Shown here: positions 1 through 10,075 of the stretch, piece after piece
How positions within the stretch are numbered: the stretch's first letter is position 1
Layout of the letters: the number at the start of each line of letters is the position of its first letter
NCBI GenBank assembly: GCA_028023455.1
Contig: JAQFVV010013368.1
Coordinates: forward strand, 1 to 64,000
DNA: 64,000 bases
Source of the DNA: Epiperipatus broadwayi
Taxonomy: Eukaryota; Onychophora; Udeonychophora; Euonychophora; Peripatidae
Direction: 5' to 3'
Program-made: the position numbers and the translations under genes
Notes under the pieces: generated by a model
What the model was told of the DNA's origin: nothing
Database searches by the model: none
Seen by the model: only the letters and a program-made list of their open reading frames with translations

Positions 1-929
1 TTATTCATACCTTTGATGCATACGTGCGTGTGTGTTTTAAGAGAACAATATAATCTTACATTAGTTTAAAAAGTCGAGCATTTTAATCTCAAAATCACCT
101 CTATAAGCTTTTAACTTTCGCTATAGTTATAATTAAAAATAAACCCCTTTTTAATTACCCCCGCGGCATATACAAGTAGAAATTACTTATTGAGATTTAA
201 ATGGCATATTAGTAATATTTTAATATTTTTTATTTTTTAGAGGATATTATTATAATAGATTATCTGAAAGCCTTAATTTAATTAACATTAAATATTAACA
301 TTTTATTTTATAGTGTACTTTATAAAGCATTGAAAATAAAACTACATTTATTTTTATCATAAACCGAAAGTAAATAAAATATAGAGTATTTACACTGCTT
401 GTGTGTGTGCGTATATTCATATACCGACTTTGTCTCGGTATAATATACACACATAAACATCAGAATTGATAAAATGTACTTTGGATTTAAAAGTTTTTAC
501 ATACAGACTAGCATATAATTCTACATCATCTTTGCCATCTGTTCTCTTACAATCTATTGGCTCTTGAGGATTAAAAACACCAAATACCAAGGTTACCTGT
601 TTCATTTCCTAGTCGACCTTATGACATAACCTATAGAGGCCAAGTCTTGAAAATAGATAACTCTCTCTGAACTTTCACTGCTCCTGTTGTATTTGTAAAA
701 ATTGAATGCAAGTTTGTGCACTCCAGAAAAACTAATATTTATTTGAGCGGTTGTTTTCAGATCGTGCACTAATAACTGAGGAATTTAATTAACATAATGG
801 CGGATGATAATTCCTAAGAGATATTTACTGATTGCAAATATTTCTGGATAAAAGATGTTACCTGATTGGACAATGATTAATTGCTACAGTTATCAGAAAG
901 CTATAAGAAGACTGGGTAACAACTACGCA
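1..929. other. AT-rich DNA, nothing recognised
   Basis: No coding similarity, RNA gene or repeat was recognised here. The short open frame at 417-605 on the minus strand has no family resemblance and is probably chance. Confidence 0.5.
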
Positions 930-1410
930 GGGCAGTTTTTTGAGTACAACTCCAGTAGACATCTGTTTAATTCTAGTAGAGATATCTTGTGTCAGTGCTT
1001 GCGGTAAATGACCAGTGCTCAGTGGAAATGTAGTCCAGGGGTGTAGCTGAAAGAGCCCACAGAGATGGGGAGACTGCAGCAGAGATATTGAGGGCATTTG
1101 TTGCCAGAGAATACAGAGTGTATTCAGAGCATTTGTTGCAGGGCATTTGTTGCCAGAGAATACAGAGTGTATTCAGAACATTTGTTGCAGGGCAGTTATT
1201 TGAGTACAACTCCAGTAGACATCTGTTTAATTCTAGTAGAGATATCTCGCGTCAGTGCTTGCAGTAAATGACCAGCGCCCAGTGGAAATGTAGTCCATGG
1301 TTGTAGCTGAAAGAGCCCACAGAGATGGGGAGATGGCAGCGGAGATATTGAGGGCATTTGTTGCCAGAGGATACAGAGTGTATTCAGAGCATTCGTTGCA
1401 GAGCATCTGT
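930..1410. repeat. 260-bp tandem duplication with an internal 49-bp duplication
   Basis: A unit starting at 930 recurs at 1190 with few differences, giving a period of 260 bp. The first unit contains an extra direct copy of a 49-bp segment (1092-1140 and 1141-1189). The second unit has this segment only once, at about 1352-1400. The block is clearly richer in G and C than its flanks. Several minus-strand open frames cross it, but they only reflect the repeat and show no recognisable domain. It could be a repeated part of an old element, for example an LTR, or a local minisatellite. Confidence 0.85.
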
Positions 1411-2703
1411 TACAAAAGAACAGCATGGGAATTGAACAATAGCGAACTGTAGAGATAAAGTCTTATTGTGTATATGTATTTTATGACAGCACAGACATTC
1501 TTGCGGATATAACATATATATATATATACATGTTTGTAAATTAAGTTTATTTTGCAAATTTGTGATTGTGTGCAGACAGTAACTTTGCTGTTATTGGTAT
1601 CCCACTAACAGCGCACTCTAGAAAATTTGGTATCAAATGTTAATGAATAACAAATGATATTAAAAGTAAGCTAATTAGCACATATATAAAATGAACATTG
1701 ACAATTAAAAAAAGATGGCTGACTTCAGAAATAATGAAGTTTCTCACAAGGAAAAAAAGCAGTGCTATGTCAGAGTCGTATGCAATACTAAATGCAAAAA
1801 AGTGTAGTCTATCAATTTAAGAAGAAGACAGATTTAAAGTGATGTAAGACTTCATCTACTAGTTATCTTTATGTAAAATAAATACAAGTTAGTGGAAGTC
1901 AAGTTTAATGGACTATAATAAACAGGAGTCAGTAGAACTCAAGTATTCGACTATAATTATTGTTTGCTGTGCATGAGGATAAATTATTCCCACATATAAA
2001 AGTATTATTAATCCTCCTAAAGTAAAGGAATAATTATTTTTTCCATCGTAATTATTTTCATTAATTATTATTTTCATTAGTATTATTTTCATTCGTCAGC
2101 AAAGAGATATAAATTAGCTGAGTTTTAAAGTTTATCTAGTGTTATTATTTAAATGAATGCTTGCTTGTTATGCTGATATTATTAAGAATAATTCCAAGAA
2201 TGCAGCACTCGTCTATATTCCTTTTAGAGAAAGACTTTAAAATTAGTTTGGAATTATAATACTAGCCTATATGTCATCTAGAAAAAGACTATAAATTACA
2301 TGGAATTATTAATATGTGTCTACATGTAGTTCACAAAAAGACTTCAAAGGTAGAATGTATTTATAATACTTATTTATATGGATTGGAGTATAGACCTTAA
2401 AATTAGGATGGAAATAATAGTAGCTTGTATTTGAAATAAAGATTAATGGAATTAATGAATTTTGTGATGATAAGAGGATGTAAATATACATTGTATATAT
2501 AATTAGGATTTATATAGGTTATAAGTATTATGGAAAATTACTAGTAAATTGTTTAGTAGACTGATTCCTAGAATATATTTTCCTAATGTGGAATCGGGAG
2601 TTCAAATTTAAGAATAAAATACTGTAAATCTCTATGAAATAAAAAGTCATGTAAAAGAGTAGACATTTGAACACAGATATTGTATTTTCCTGAAAGTTAA
2701 AGA
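1411..2703. other. AT-rich DNA, nothing firm
   Basis: A (TA)n run lies near 1512-1528. The rest is AT-rich sequence with no recognised gene or repeat. Confidence 0.4.
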
Positions 2704-3200
2704 TAAAGGTGTTTTAGCTGTATTTCTATAATGGACTATTTCCATAATCTAATGCAAGTATTAAAGACCTTTTTATTTTTAAAATTCAATACTCAAGAAT
2801 CTAAGGGTCCAGGTTTGATTCCCATGCTAATACTGTCACTGGTCAGCTGAAGAAGATGAGAGAATAATACCCCCTTGAAGCATTACCTTAAAATTTAATA
2901 CTCAAGAATCTAAGGGTGTAGGTTCAATTCCGATGCTAGTACTGTCACTGGTTAGGAAATTTTAAAATTCAATATTCAGGAATCTAAGGGTCAATTCCCA
3001 TGATAGTATTGTCATTGATCAGGCCAGCAACACCTAAAGAAGAGGGGAGAATAATACTTCTTGAAATGTTGTACATATACTAACCTGTGTGCTATTACTA
3101 ACAGTTGAAGATATTTGGAATATTTAAAAGTTAAATTCTTCTAAAAGACATTAAATACTTATATTAGATGATGGAAATAGTCCAATATATAAATACAACA
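2704..3200 (+). repeat. tRNA-like repeat (family A), three partial heads in tandem
   Basis: This is a member of the repeat family whose best copy lies at 4439-4693. The central segment around the B-box-like GGTTCAATTCC occurs three times in a row, starting near 2781, 2886 and 2960. Only the last repeat continues into the 3' body, which ends near 3200 with the family's usual terminal sequence. The left edge (2704-2765) matches the reverse complement of the right edge found in other copies, so the family has terminal inverted repeats. The tandem heads suggest slippage or nested insertion. Confidence 0.75.
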
Positions 3201-3540
3201 CATATTGTATATTTCTTAAAAGTAACTGCTATAACCCTGCAATTTACAAGTGTGTGTGAATGTATTAATTAGCTTTAGAATAAACAACAAACAAATAATA
3301 ATAAATATAGACAAAAATAATTAGTAATAATGACCATATTTAAGCAAAGTACTAAATAATTTTCATACAATTAGTACCCAAATCATAAAAATTTCAACAT
3401 CGTTTATGATAGACCCCTTTCCTTGTGAAGTTGGAAATCATGTTTTTCTGTTGCAATAACTGTCACATCTTCACCCTACAATGTTAATGATTTATTAGAT
3501 GACTAAGAGAACCCAGCATTAGAATTGACAAGTAGAAACA
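3201..3540. other. AT-rich spacer, nothing recognised
   Basis: No gene or repeat was recognised in this spacer between repeat copies. Confidence 0.4.
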
Positions 3541-4195
3541 GTGATAAAGAATTGTATTTCTATATTGGGCTATTTCCATAATCTAATATGAGTACTGAAT
3601 GTCTTTAGAAAAAAAAATTAAATTATTTTAAATGTTCCAAATACATTCAACTATTAGTAATAGTACACAGGTTACAATATGCACAACATTTCAAGAGTTT
3701 TCTCCCCTCTTCTTCAAATGTTGCTGGTCTGACCAGTGACAGTACTAGCATGAGAATCGAACCTGGACCCTTAGATTCTTGAGTACTGAATTTTAAGGTA
3801 ACACTCTACAAAACTGAGCCATCCTGCCAAAGGCAAAAGTCAGTATAAATTTCATATTCTTATCTATGAGGTTCCTCCTGATTTCTCCACTTGTTCCTAA
3901 GAGCAAAGTTGATTAGTGATTTTCATACATTATGTTTAGTCACATTAGGTTGACCTATGTGATTGTTTGTCATCATCATGTAAGTAGCTTTTTTTAAATT
4001 TTCTTATTTGTACCTTTTTTTCTCTATCCAATATTTTTGTATTTTCCAATTGAACATATGTTAATTGGCATGCACATGATCTATTATCTTAGACACATCT
4101 GTTTTCTCTCTTCTAATCATCAGTTTGTGTTTTTGCAAGCACTTTTCAGTGGTATAACTGGTCTCACCAATATACATTCTTCCACATTTACATGT
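3541..4195 (-). mobile_element. Penelope-like element 3' fragment, left arm of an inverted pair
   Basis: Read on the minus strand, this arm begins with a GIY-YIG endonuclease remnant (about 4192-3960). It continues into the tRNA-like family A repeat, with an A-box-like TGGCTCAGTTTT at 3825-3814 and a B-box-like GGTTCGATTCT at 3763-3753, and ends near 3541. The same order, endonuclease then tRNA-like region then conserved tail, recurs in the right arm (4196-4693) and at 47145-47700. It is therefore a property of the element and not a chance neighbourhood. Penelope-like elements are retroelements with a telomerase-related reverse transcriptase and a C-terminal GIY-YIG nuclease, and they often lie in partial inverted arrangements. 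The copy is dead. Confidence 0.7.
3960..4192 (-). pseudogene. GIY-YIG endonuclease remnant of a Penelope-like element
   Basis: The minus-strand translation shows CKCGRMYIGET, the zinc-binding and GIY-YIG start typical of Penelope-like endonucleases. It continues with a KHKLMIRREKTDVSKI segment and then a relic of the usual H-x-F-x-W...ILDRE...R region. In-frame stops and small shifts break the frame. In the family this domain nicks the target DNA for insertion. The reverse transcriptase part is absent, so this is a 5'-truncated copy. The motif order is clear, and only the exact edges are uncertain. Confidence 0.7.
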
Positions 4196-4693
4196 ATGTG
4201 CCAATGAACATATGTTCAATTGGGAAAATATAAAAATATTGGATAGAAAAGAAAAGGTAGAAAGAAGAAAATTTAAAGTATCTACTCATGTGACAATGGC
4301 AAACAATACCATAAGTCAACCTAGTGTGACTAAACATAATGTATGAAAACCACTTTGCTCTTAGGAAAAAATAGAGAAATCAGGAGGAACTTCATAGATA
4401 AGTATATGAAATTCTTACTGACTGTTGTCTTTGGCAGATGGCTCAGTTGGTTTGAGTGTTACCTTAAAATTCAATATTCAAAAATCTAAGGGTCCAGGTT
4501 CAACTCCCATGCTAGTAGTCACTGGTCAGGTCAGCAACGCCTGAACAAGAGGGGAGAATATCTCTTGAAATGCTGTACACTTAATGTATTTGGAATATTT
4601 AAATAAAGTTAAATTTTTCTAAAGACATTCAATACTCATATTAGATGATGTAAATAGGGATTAATATATAAATACAACTAAAACACCATCATC
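4196..4693 (+). mobile_element. Penelope-like element 3' fragment, right arm of an inverted pair
   Basis: This plus-strand arm mirrors 3541-4195. It starts inside the GIY-YIG domain (MFNWENIKILDRKEK in translation, near 4210-4255). It runs through a conserved stretch to a tRNA-like region with the A-box-like TGGCTCAGTTGG at 4439-4450 and the B-box-like GGTTCAACTCC at 4497-4507. The tail ends in a sequence shared with family A copies at 3541, 36655, 37180 and 50100. The spacing between the boxes, about 58 bp, is longer than in ordinary tRNAs. No complete open frame remains. Confidence 0.7.
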
Positions 4694-4719
4694 TCAAACC
4701 ATCAGGAAAACTGTGGTAA

Positions 4720-5080
4720 AGAAGATTTTAGAAATTAAAGACCTATAATCATTTATCAGTTCTATTTTTAATATAATTACAACTTGTGTACAGTTTATTT
4801 TGGACTCAAATTTACAATTAACATTAGACTCAAATTAACCTAAAAAACAAGTTAAATTTATAAGATTTTATTATAATCATGTTCACGTAAGAGAGATTTT
4901 TTAGAAAGGATCAATGAATATGAACTGTCATTTTTTATTATAAAAAGGAATTTCATTCTATAGGCATTTTTATAGAAAGTAAAGTTTTGAGCCATCAATG
5001 TATAGACCGAGAATATTGTCATTATCTGAAGAATACCTATCTAAATACAGCATCAATGATCATCGTATATCCAGTTGTTA
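4720..5080 (+). pseudogene. RTE-type LINE reverse transcriptase remnant
   Basis: Strongly decayed DNA still aligns by eye with the plus-strand RTE copy at about 34215-34550. Near 4725-4765 it has the stretch that in the full copy encodes the conserved RPISLLSVL segment. Near 4900-5040 it has the stretch around the catalytic motif A region. Stops and indels are numerous. It sits directly downstream of the family A repeat. It is a fossil with no coding capacity. Confidence 0.6.
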
Positions 5081-5538
5081 TTAAAATAGTATCAAACTCT
5101 CTACGTGGTAGTGCCACCTAGTGCATTTCTTAGTAATCAAAAAATGCAAGGTTTTTCCATAACATCCCTACCTAGTGCGTAAATGATAAACATAAGAAAA
5201 GTAGGAACCCTAATTGAGGGGGAAAGGTCCTGTTTCATGCCATCAATGAGAGTAGAAATAGAGGAAGTATACAATCTAATAATTGACTCAATGATATTTC
5301 TATATGTAAGAATATTAGGATACTGAAACAGAAAGAGATGTATTATCTTTTCAGATTTATGGTAATGAGAATGAAGGAGATCAATGTGGGCATGCACCAT
5401 ACTTTCTGATTAGAAATAACTAGTAGGTACAGCTTCTAATACTTCAAATGAAAAAACTATTATAATTAAATTAATATTCTGCATTCTAAGATATATATAT
5501 ATAAGACGTACTATCCATCTTACCACTTCTCCATTAAA
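5081..5538. other. AT-rich DNA, nothing firm
   Basis: An 87-codon open frame on the minus strand (5137-5400) resembles no family I know and is surrounded by repeats. I do not call it a gene. A (TA)n run lies near 5491-5503. Confidence 0.4.
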
Positions 5539-5777
5539 AAGTACATATTAAAACAGGCAAAACTCTCCATAGAGTGGTGTCACTCAATGCAAGCCAGAGT
5601 AATCAATGGATGCCAGAAGACTTGAGCATAAAATCCCTATCTAATGCCTTCTCATCCAATATCCCAGACTAGTTTCAAGCTTGTGGCTTTCATCAGTGTA
5701 TGGAGAGTTTTGTCTGTTTTAATAACAGTTATGAGCAAGCATAAGAAATGGTGATCATGTGATGCTTAGTGGTTTAA
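5539..5777. repeat. Palindromic repeat family C, copy 1 (internally deleted)
   Basis: The left part starts near 5555 with AGGCAAAACTCTCCAT, and the right part ends with the inverted counterpart near 5700-5720, followed by a conserved edge up to 5777. Most of the right arm is deleted relative to the long copy at 48850-49486. The minus strand at 5663-5698 carries a hammerhead-like core, listed separately. Other family members lie at 18622, 45805, 48850, 51272, 55555 and 58400. Confidence 0.8.
5663..5698 (-). ncRNA. Hammerhead-ribozyme-like core in repeat C1
   Basis: Read on the minus strand the order is CTGATGA, then a fully paired 4-bp stem (AAGC, loop CACAA, GCTT), then GAA. After that come A-C, loop TA, G-T and the cleavage base C, matching a type I hammerhead with a 2-bp stem III. 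Stem I cannot form well, because an internal deletion removed its 5' strand. The core is complete, but activity is doubtful in this copy. Confidence 0.5.
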
Positions 5778-6788
5778 AAATTACATAACAGTTAATAACT
5801 ATTTCCAAACTAATGCTTTGTAATCAAAACATGCACAATCTAAAACTCACAATAATTTAGTTTTAGATGTCATAATATTGATTAATTTATGTTATTTAAA
5901 AACTTGTAAAAGTTTTCATTCGTATAATTATATAAATATTAACATATATATTATTAAAAAGAATGAACAAAACTTATCAAAATATTTATTACTAGACTAA
6001 TTTATTTAATAAAAAAAATATTTTGTTCACATTTATATGTCTAATTTTGGTGCATTTATACTAAATCGATTGTTACCATGTGGCCCTTACTTGGTTTACA
6101 ATTACAAGGTTGTTTTTTCCATAGTAGTTCTTTACTGTTCGAACTTTGTAATTCACTATAAATCTAATATGTAATGATTGATCAGCTTCTTGTAATGATG
6201 TGTTTCTTCCAGTTTGTAAATATAAATCATAATTCATTTATTATAACACAGACAGATGATAGGATATTTTATAACAAGTATTTTTGGCCAGGCTATTCTA
6301 ACTGCAAATTCTCTCCCTTCAGGAGACACATTTCAGATAGGACGCAAATCCAAGTAACAATTTTTTACAGCAATCCAATCTAAAGACAGTATATTTGTAG
6401 ATATTTTTATTCAATTCTATTGGAAAAATGTAATGCTTCTCAATTCTGAAGTAGCATATTCTGTGCTCAAAACAATTGATATCTTGCCTTTCTTACTATG
6501 TCATAATTGTTCACCTGTATCCATAAATCACAAGATATTTTTTTGATTTTAATTGCAATTCATTTAAGGTGTTTATTGATAAACTTCCTTATTTTCAAAT
6601 TTATAGAATTTATAATATATTATTACTGTATATTTTGTATAAACTTTCAATATTGTAGCAAATTTATAGGGGTGCAGTATAACTTTTACGATTCAGTCCT
6701 GTTCATCCTTAAAAAAAAACTGGCAATCGAGTCGAAAAAGTTATATCTAATTGCCTAGATTTTAAAAACTAATTATCATTATTGGTAC
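5778..6788. other. AT-rich DNA, nothing recognised
   Basis: Short open frames at 6174-6383 and 6507-6758 on the plus strand are low-complexity and unlike known proteins. No other feature was seen. Confidence 0.4.
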
Positions 6789-7049
6789 TTTATAAATATT
6801 TTAAATAACTTCAATATTATCACATATTCTTTTAAATTCACATAAATAAAGATACAATAAAAGACATTGGCCACCAAGATGCATTTCGTGCTGAACCAGA
6901 ACTCATCAGTTGGTCCAGGTCACTATCTCTCACATATATCTTTATTATATGAAAAATATTTATCTACATTAAATAATTACATTTTGTATCTTTATTTATG
7001 TGAATTTTAAAAAATATGAGGTAATATTGAAGTTATTAAATATATTTAC
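6789..7049. repeat. Palindromic repeat family H, copy 1
   Basis: The left arm at about 6790-6861 is the imperfect inverted complement of the right arm at about 6980-7048. The loop region between them carries the best hammerhead-like sequence of the window on the minus strand (6873-6914). No protein is encoded. Two further relatives of the loop sequence occur at 19498 and 54931. Confidence 0.75.
6873..6914 (-). ncRNA. Hammerhead ribozyme candidate (type I, short stem III)
   Basis: On the minus strand the elements come in this order: stem I strand ACCAA (6914-6910), core CTGATGA (6909-6903), stem II GTTCTG-GTT-CAGCAC (6902-6888, one mismatch in six pairs), core GAA (6887-6885), palindromic stem III segment ATGCAT (6884-6879), cleavage base C (6878), and stem I strand TTGGT (6877-6873). 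All invariant hammerhead positions are present. The stem III segment is very short and self-complementary, as in minimal hammerheads described from Penelope-like elements, which may act as dimers. Two decayed relatives elsewhere in the window keep the paired stem II. Whether it is transcribed or cleaves is unknown. Confidence 0.7.
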
Positions 7050-7239
7050 AAAGATATTACACATGGAAAAGAAATGGTTAATAACTCCATGGGATTTGTG
7101 TTTAATTAAAAAAACAGATATATTAATATTTAATTGAGTTTTCAATTTTATATCTGTGCTAGAGATAACCTCTACTTTAGTAAATGATTAATATAATTAA
7201 TTAATTGGTTATACTTCACATATAACAAAAACAGTGAAG

Positions 7240-7933
7240 CTATAATAATAAACAAATATAAAGGCTAAGTGCTTTCAGGAACGTATAGTTCCCATATATA
7301 GCATATGATGGAAACACTGGTAAAACATTATGTATAAACTTACTGTATGCAAATTTATGTGATGTATTTAAATGGCCCATTTTTTTAGAAATGGAAAAGC
7401 AGGATTCCTTCCAACTGATGGCGTTGGCGTCGTCTGCTATAAGGCTTGCCTCTTTTATCTTATGTTTTACATCATTCCACTCCATGCAAAGTATTTTTGC
7501 CAATGCGGGTTCAAATGCTTGGCCAGTAGACCTTTGGTGCTGTAAAAATATCAAGTTATGTTTGGAATCAATTCACGCTCTATTATATAAATAACGATGT
7601 TGTGAAACTCTAATGGCTAGAGTGGCACAAGTTTCCCCATAATAGACTGCTTTGCATCAGATCTGGTGTCATGTGATATTGTAAACTGCCTGGGTGTTTG
7701 GTCAGGTGATTGATGAATCTATTGGTTGCAGGTAGTGTATGAAAAGTTAAGTTAAACGAAGTAGCCAATGTCTTGCAGAATGTTTTGGACAAAAAAGGTA
7801 TATAAGGTAATAGCATCCATATTTTATCATCTTTAATGCAGTTAGTTCTTAGTCTATTATGAAAATATTTAACTTTTTTATTAACAGTTTCATACTTAAA
7901 TCCTGCGTTAGTCAAATCTTTTATAATAAACAT
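7240..7933 (-). pseudogene. Penelope-like element remnant: end of reverse transcriptase plus GIY-YIG nuclease
   Basis: On the minus strand, 7933-7610 encodes a segment with LLPYIPFLSKTFCKTL, which resembles the region just after the reverse transcriptase domain of Penelope-like elements. A shifted frame then gives YYGETCATLAIRVSQHRYL, a GIY-YIG nuclease start (about 7645-7580). It is followed by TGQAFEPALAKILCMEWNDV and KHKIKEASLI (7554-7440), the conserved middle of the nuclease. The frames are broken by at least one shift and a stop, so the copy is dead. The coding stretch is less AT-rich than its flanks. It differs clearly from the PLE fragments at 3.5-4.7 kb, so at least two PLE lineages are present. 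Confidence 0.75.
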
Positions 7934-8420
7934 TACTATATTTATCTAAAGTGAGTAGTGTCGAAGATGTGGGTTGAGTTAATTTGACACTTGTAATTTA
8001 AAATGTAGTTAATTAATAGTACTTTTATGATGATTGATTATTGCTCAGCTGTTATTATCTCAGTTAAATTACTGTTGGATAAAAATAACTAAACGTTAAA
8101 AGGCTGATCGGAGGCTTCACCCAAAATTAATTATCAAGGCATGTAAACTATACTTTTGGAGGAAGCTCAAGTCAATACTCAGAAAGGATCTGAGTATATA
8201 CAATTGACTCCAGTTGTTTAAAAAAGAAAACACAGTAATTTAATTTGCCAAAACTGGTTTAAACCAATAGCTACTCACTGATAAAATCAATCAAATTAGA
8301 TTCTCAGATAGAATCAAAATATAAATGCAAATACAAATAGAAAACGTTAATAAATATTTTTAAAATATGTTTATTTTACTAAATACTTTATACAATTACA
8401 TGTTAGAAAATATCTTTTAT
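7934..8420. other. AT-rich DNA, nothing recognised
   Basis: No gene or repeat was recognised between the PLE remnant and the next foldback repeat. Confidence 0.4.
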
Positions 8421-8657
8421 CACTTAATAAACACATAAACACAAAGCTAATATTTAATATCTTATTAAATCATAGACAGAGCACTTTCGAAAGTCACAAC
8501 TCTCATAGTCATAGCTCTTTGTGAAGTAACTTATTGTCTAATGTTATGAAAATCTATGCAAAATCCAAGTATTCCATTTCCTGGATATAGAATAAGTGCT
8601 CAGCCTATGGTTTAATAAGATATTAAATATTATTTTTGTGTTTATGTGTTTATAGCG
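8421..8657. repeat. Foldback repeat with arms of about 53 bp
   Basis: The left arm at 8422-8475 and the right arm at 8605-8656 are imperfect inverted complements (shared core TAATATTTAATATCTTATTA). The loop of about 130 bp holds no hammerhead-like core that I can see. It looks like a small non-autonomous element. Confidence 0.75.
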
Positions 8658-9224
8658 CTAGTATTGAATTACAGAATATTAACCAAACACACAATATTTA
8701 AAATTAACTTCATATTACACTTAACAAACATTAAACAAAACTTTGTTCATTATTTTTCTTGCATGTTTCATGAGTATTTTATTTGATTAAAAGACAGTTT
8801 TATTAATAATGATTACGCAGAAGGGAGCTTAAATTTCTCTTAGGTCGTAAACAACACCATACATTAAAAATTCTCTGTAACCACATTTTAATTCTTAATT
8901 TTTTTGATATGTATTTAAAGTCTCTATAAAATGGTAACCTAAACAGTAAATCAATAGTTAACACAAAATGATGAAGCATATAAACTTCAAAGTAATTGGA
9001 TGTGCACAAAATGATCTCTTAAAAGCCTACAATATTTACCAAAAACATTTTGGCTAAGAAGGCATAAGAAATCTGATGAAAATAGATGTATCTTATGGGA
9101 AAATTGAATTGTCATAATATCAAGCTATCACAAATATATCTTAAAGATATTGCACTGTTTCACCCTTGAATACTAAAAACAAAAATGCTTACCAGATCTT
9201 ACATCTACCACCTAATATATATAT
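8658..9224. other. AT-rich DNA, nothing recognised
   Basis: A 68-codon minus-strand open frame (8803-9009) shows no family features. Nothing else was recognised. Confidence 0.35.
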
Positions 9225-10075
9225 TGTGATATCAAAATATGCCAGCTAAATCAAGGGACAATCCTTGTCCACAGACAACTGAACTTTGGGAAAGAATCCA
9301 CTTAGATAATACATGACTTTGAAATGGCAAAATATTTCTCATTGTTGTTGATATCTACTCTAAATGATTAGAGATAGTTATAGTACCTGACTTTAATACC
9401 TCAACCATGATTAAATCTTTGAGGAAAATTTTTGCAACTTATAGTCTTTGTTTGATCATTGTTAGAGATCATAAAACAGCCTTTACATCTAGTCAATTCA
9501 AGGAATAAAATCATTCATGTATTAATATCACCATTCCACTCAGAAAACACTGGATAAGATGAACATATGTGTGCAAGAAGTTTAAAAAAACTCCAAAAGG
9601 AACCTCCAAATGAATGAAATGTGTGTATAGCTAGAATGCTGCTAATACATCACACAATTACATCTACTGTTCATGGCATAATCACAGCTGAAATGTTGAT
9701 GAATTGAAGTTTGAGACTCAAATTATCCAACCTCAAACCTAAACCTATCACCAAAGGAAATAAAACAGTAAATTGTAACCACTTCAAAATTGGTACAATT
9801 TTTACTGTAACCATTTCAAAATTGGTACAAAGGTTTCATATTGTATGCACCATGGCAAAAACTGGATACCAATTATGATTGTAGTTAGCCTCCATAAATC
9901 AACATACAACAATCATACTTAGATGATGATAATCCAGAGACAGCCCACACCAAATTTTTACCAACACCAGAATTAGAGATATTCAGTCCTAATACCAGGA
10001 AAGAGGACAATCTAACCACTACTAAAAGAATCAATAAAAGAAAAAAAACTGCCAAAGTATCTTAGAGTATGATAT
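9225..10075 (+). pseudogene. Ty3/gypsy retrotransposon integrase remnant
   Basis: The plus-strand translation, read across several stops and shifts, gives TTELWERIHLDNT, then GKIFLIVVDIYSK, then LRKIFATYSLCLIIVRDH followed by FTSSQFKE. This is the order of the first two catalytic regions of a retrotransposon integrase: D in the IHLD block, then the VxDH block replacing the usual VSDN. Further on, a KTPKGTS segment and a PWQKLD segment fit the later integrase and its C-terminal part. The integrase inserts element DNA into the host. No LTRs, protease or reverse transcriptase were recognised beside it, so it is an isolated and ancient fragment. Confidence 0.75.

Noticed and set aside
858-1426. 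Three minus-strand frames with similar protein sequences
   Set aside because: The similarity is explained by the 260-bp tandem duplication. There is no known domain and no sign of splicing.
1440-1660. Possible LTR end with a primer-binding-site-like TTGGTATCAAATG
   Set aside because: No second LTR, no polypurine tract and no adjacent coding remnants could be linked. The match is too short.
3030-3075. CTGAAGA-hairpin-GAAA pattern in the family A repeat as a hammerhead
   Set aside because: In the family A consensus the base after the short stem III would be G, which hammerheads do not cleave, and no stem I can be formed. I keep it only as a structural resemblance.
7391-7594. 67-codon plus-strand frame
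   Set aside because: It is antisense to the Penelope-like nuclease remnant, which explains its lower AT content.
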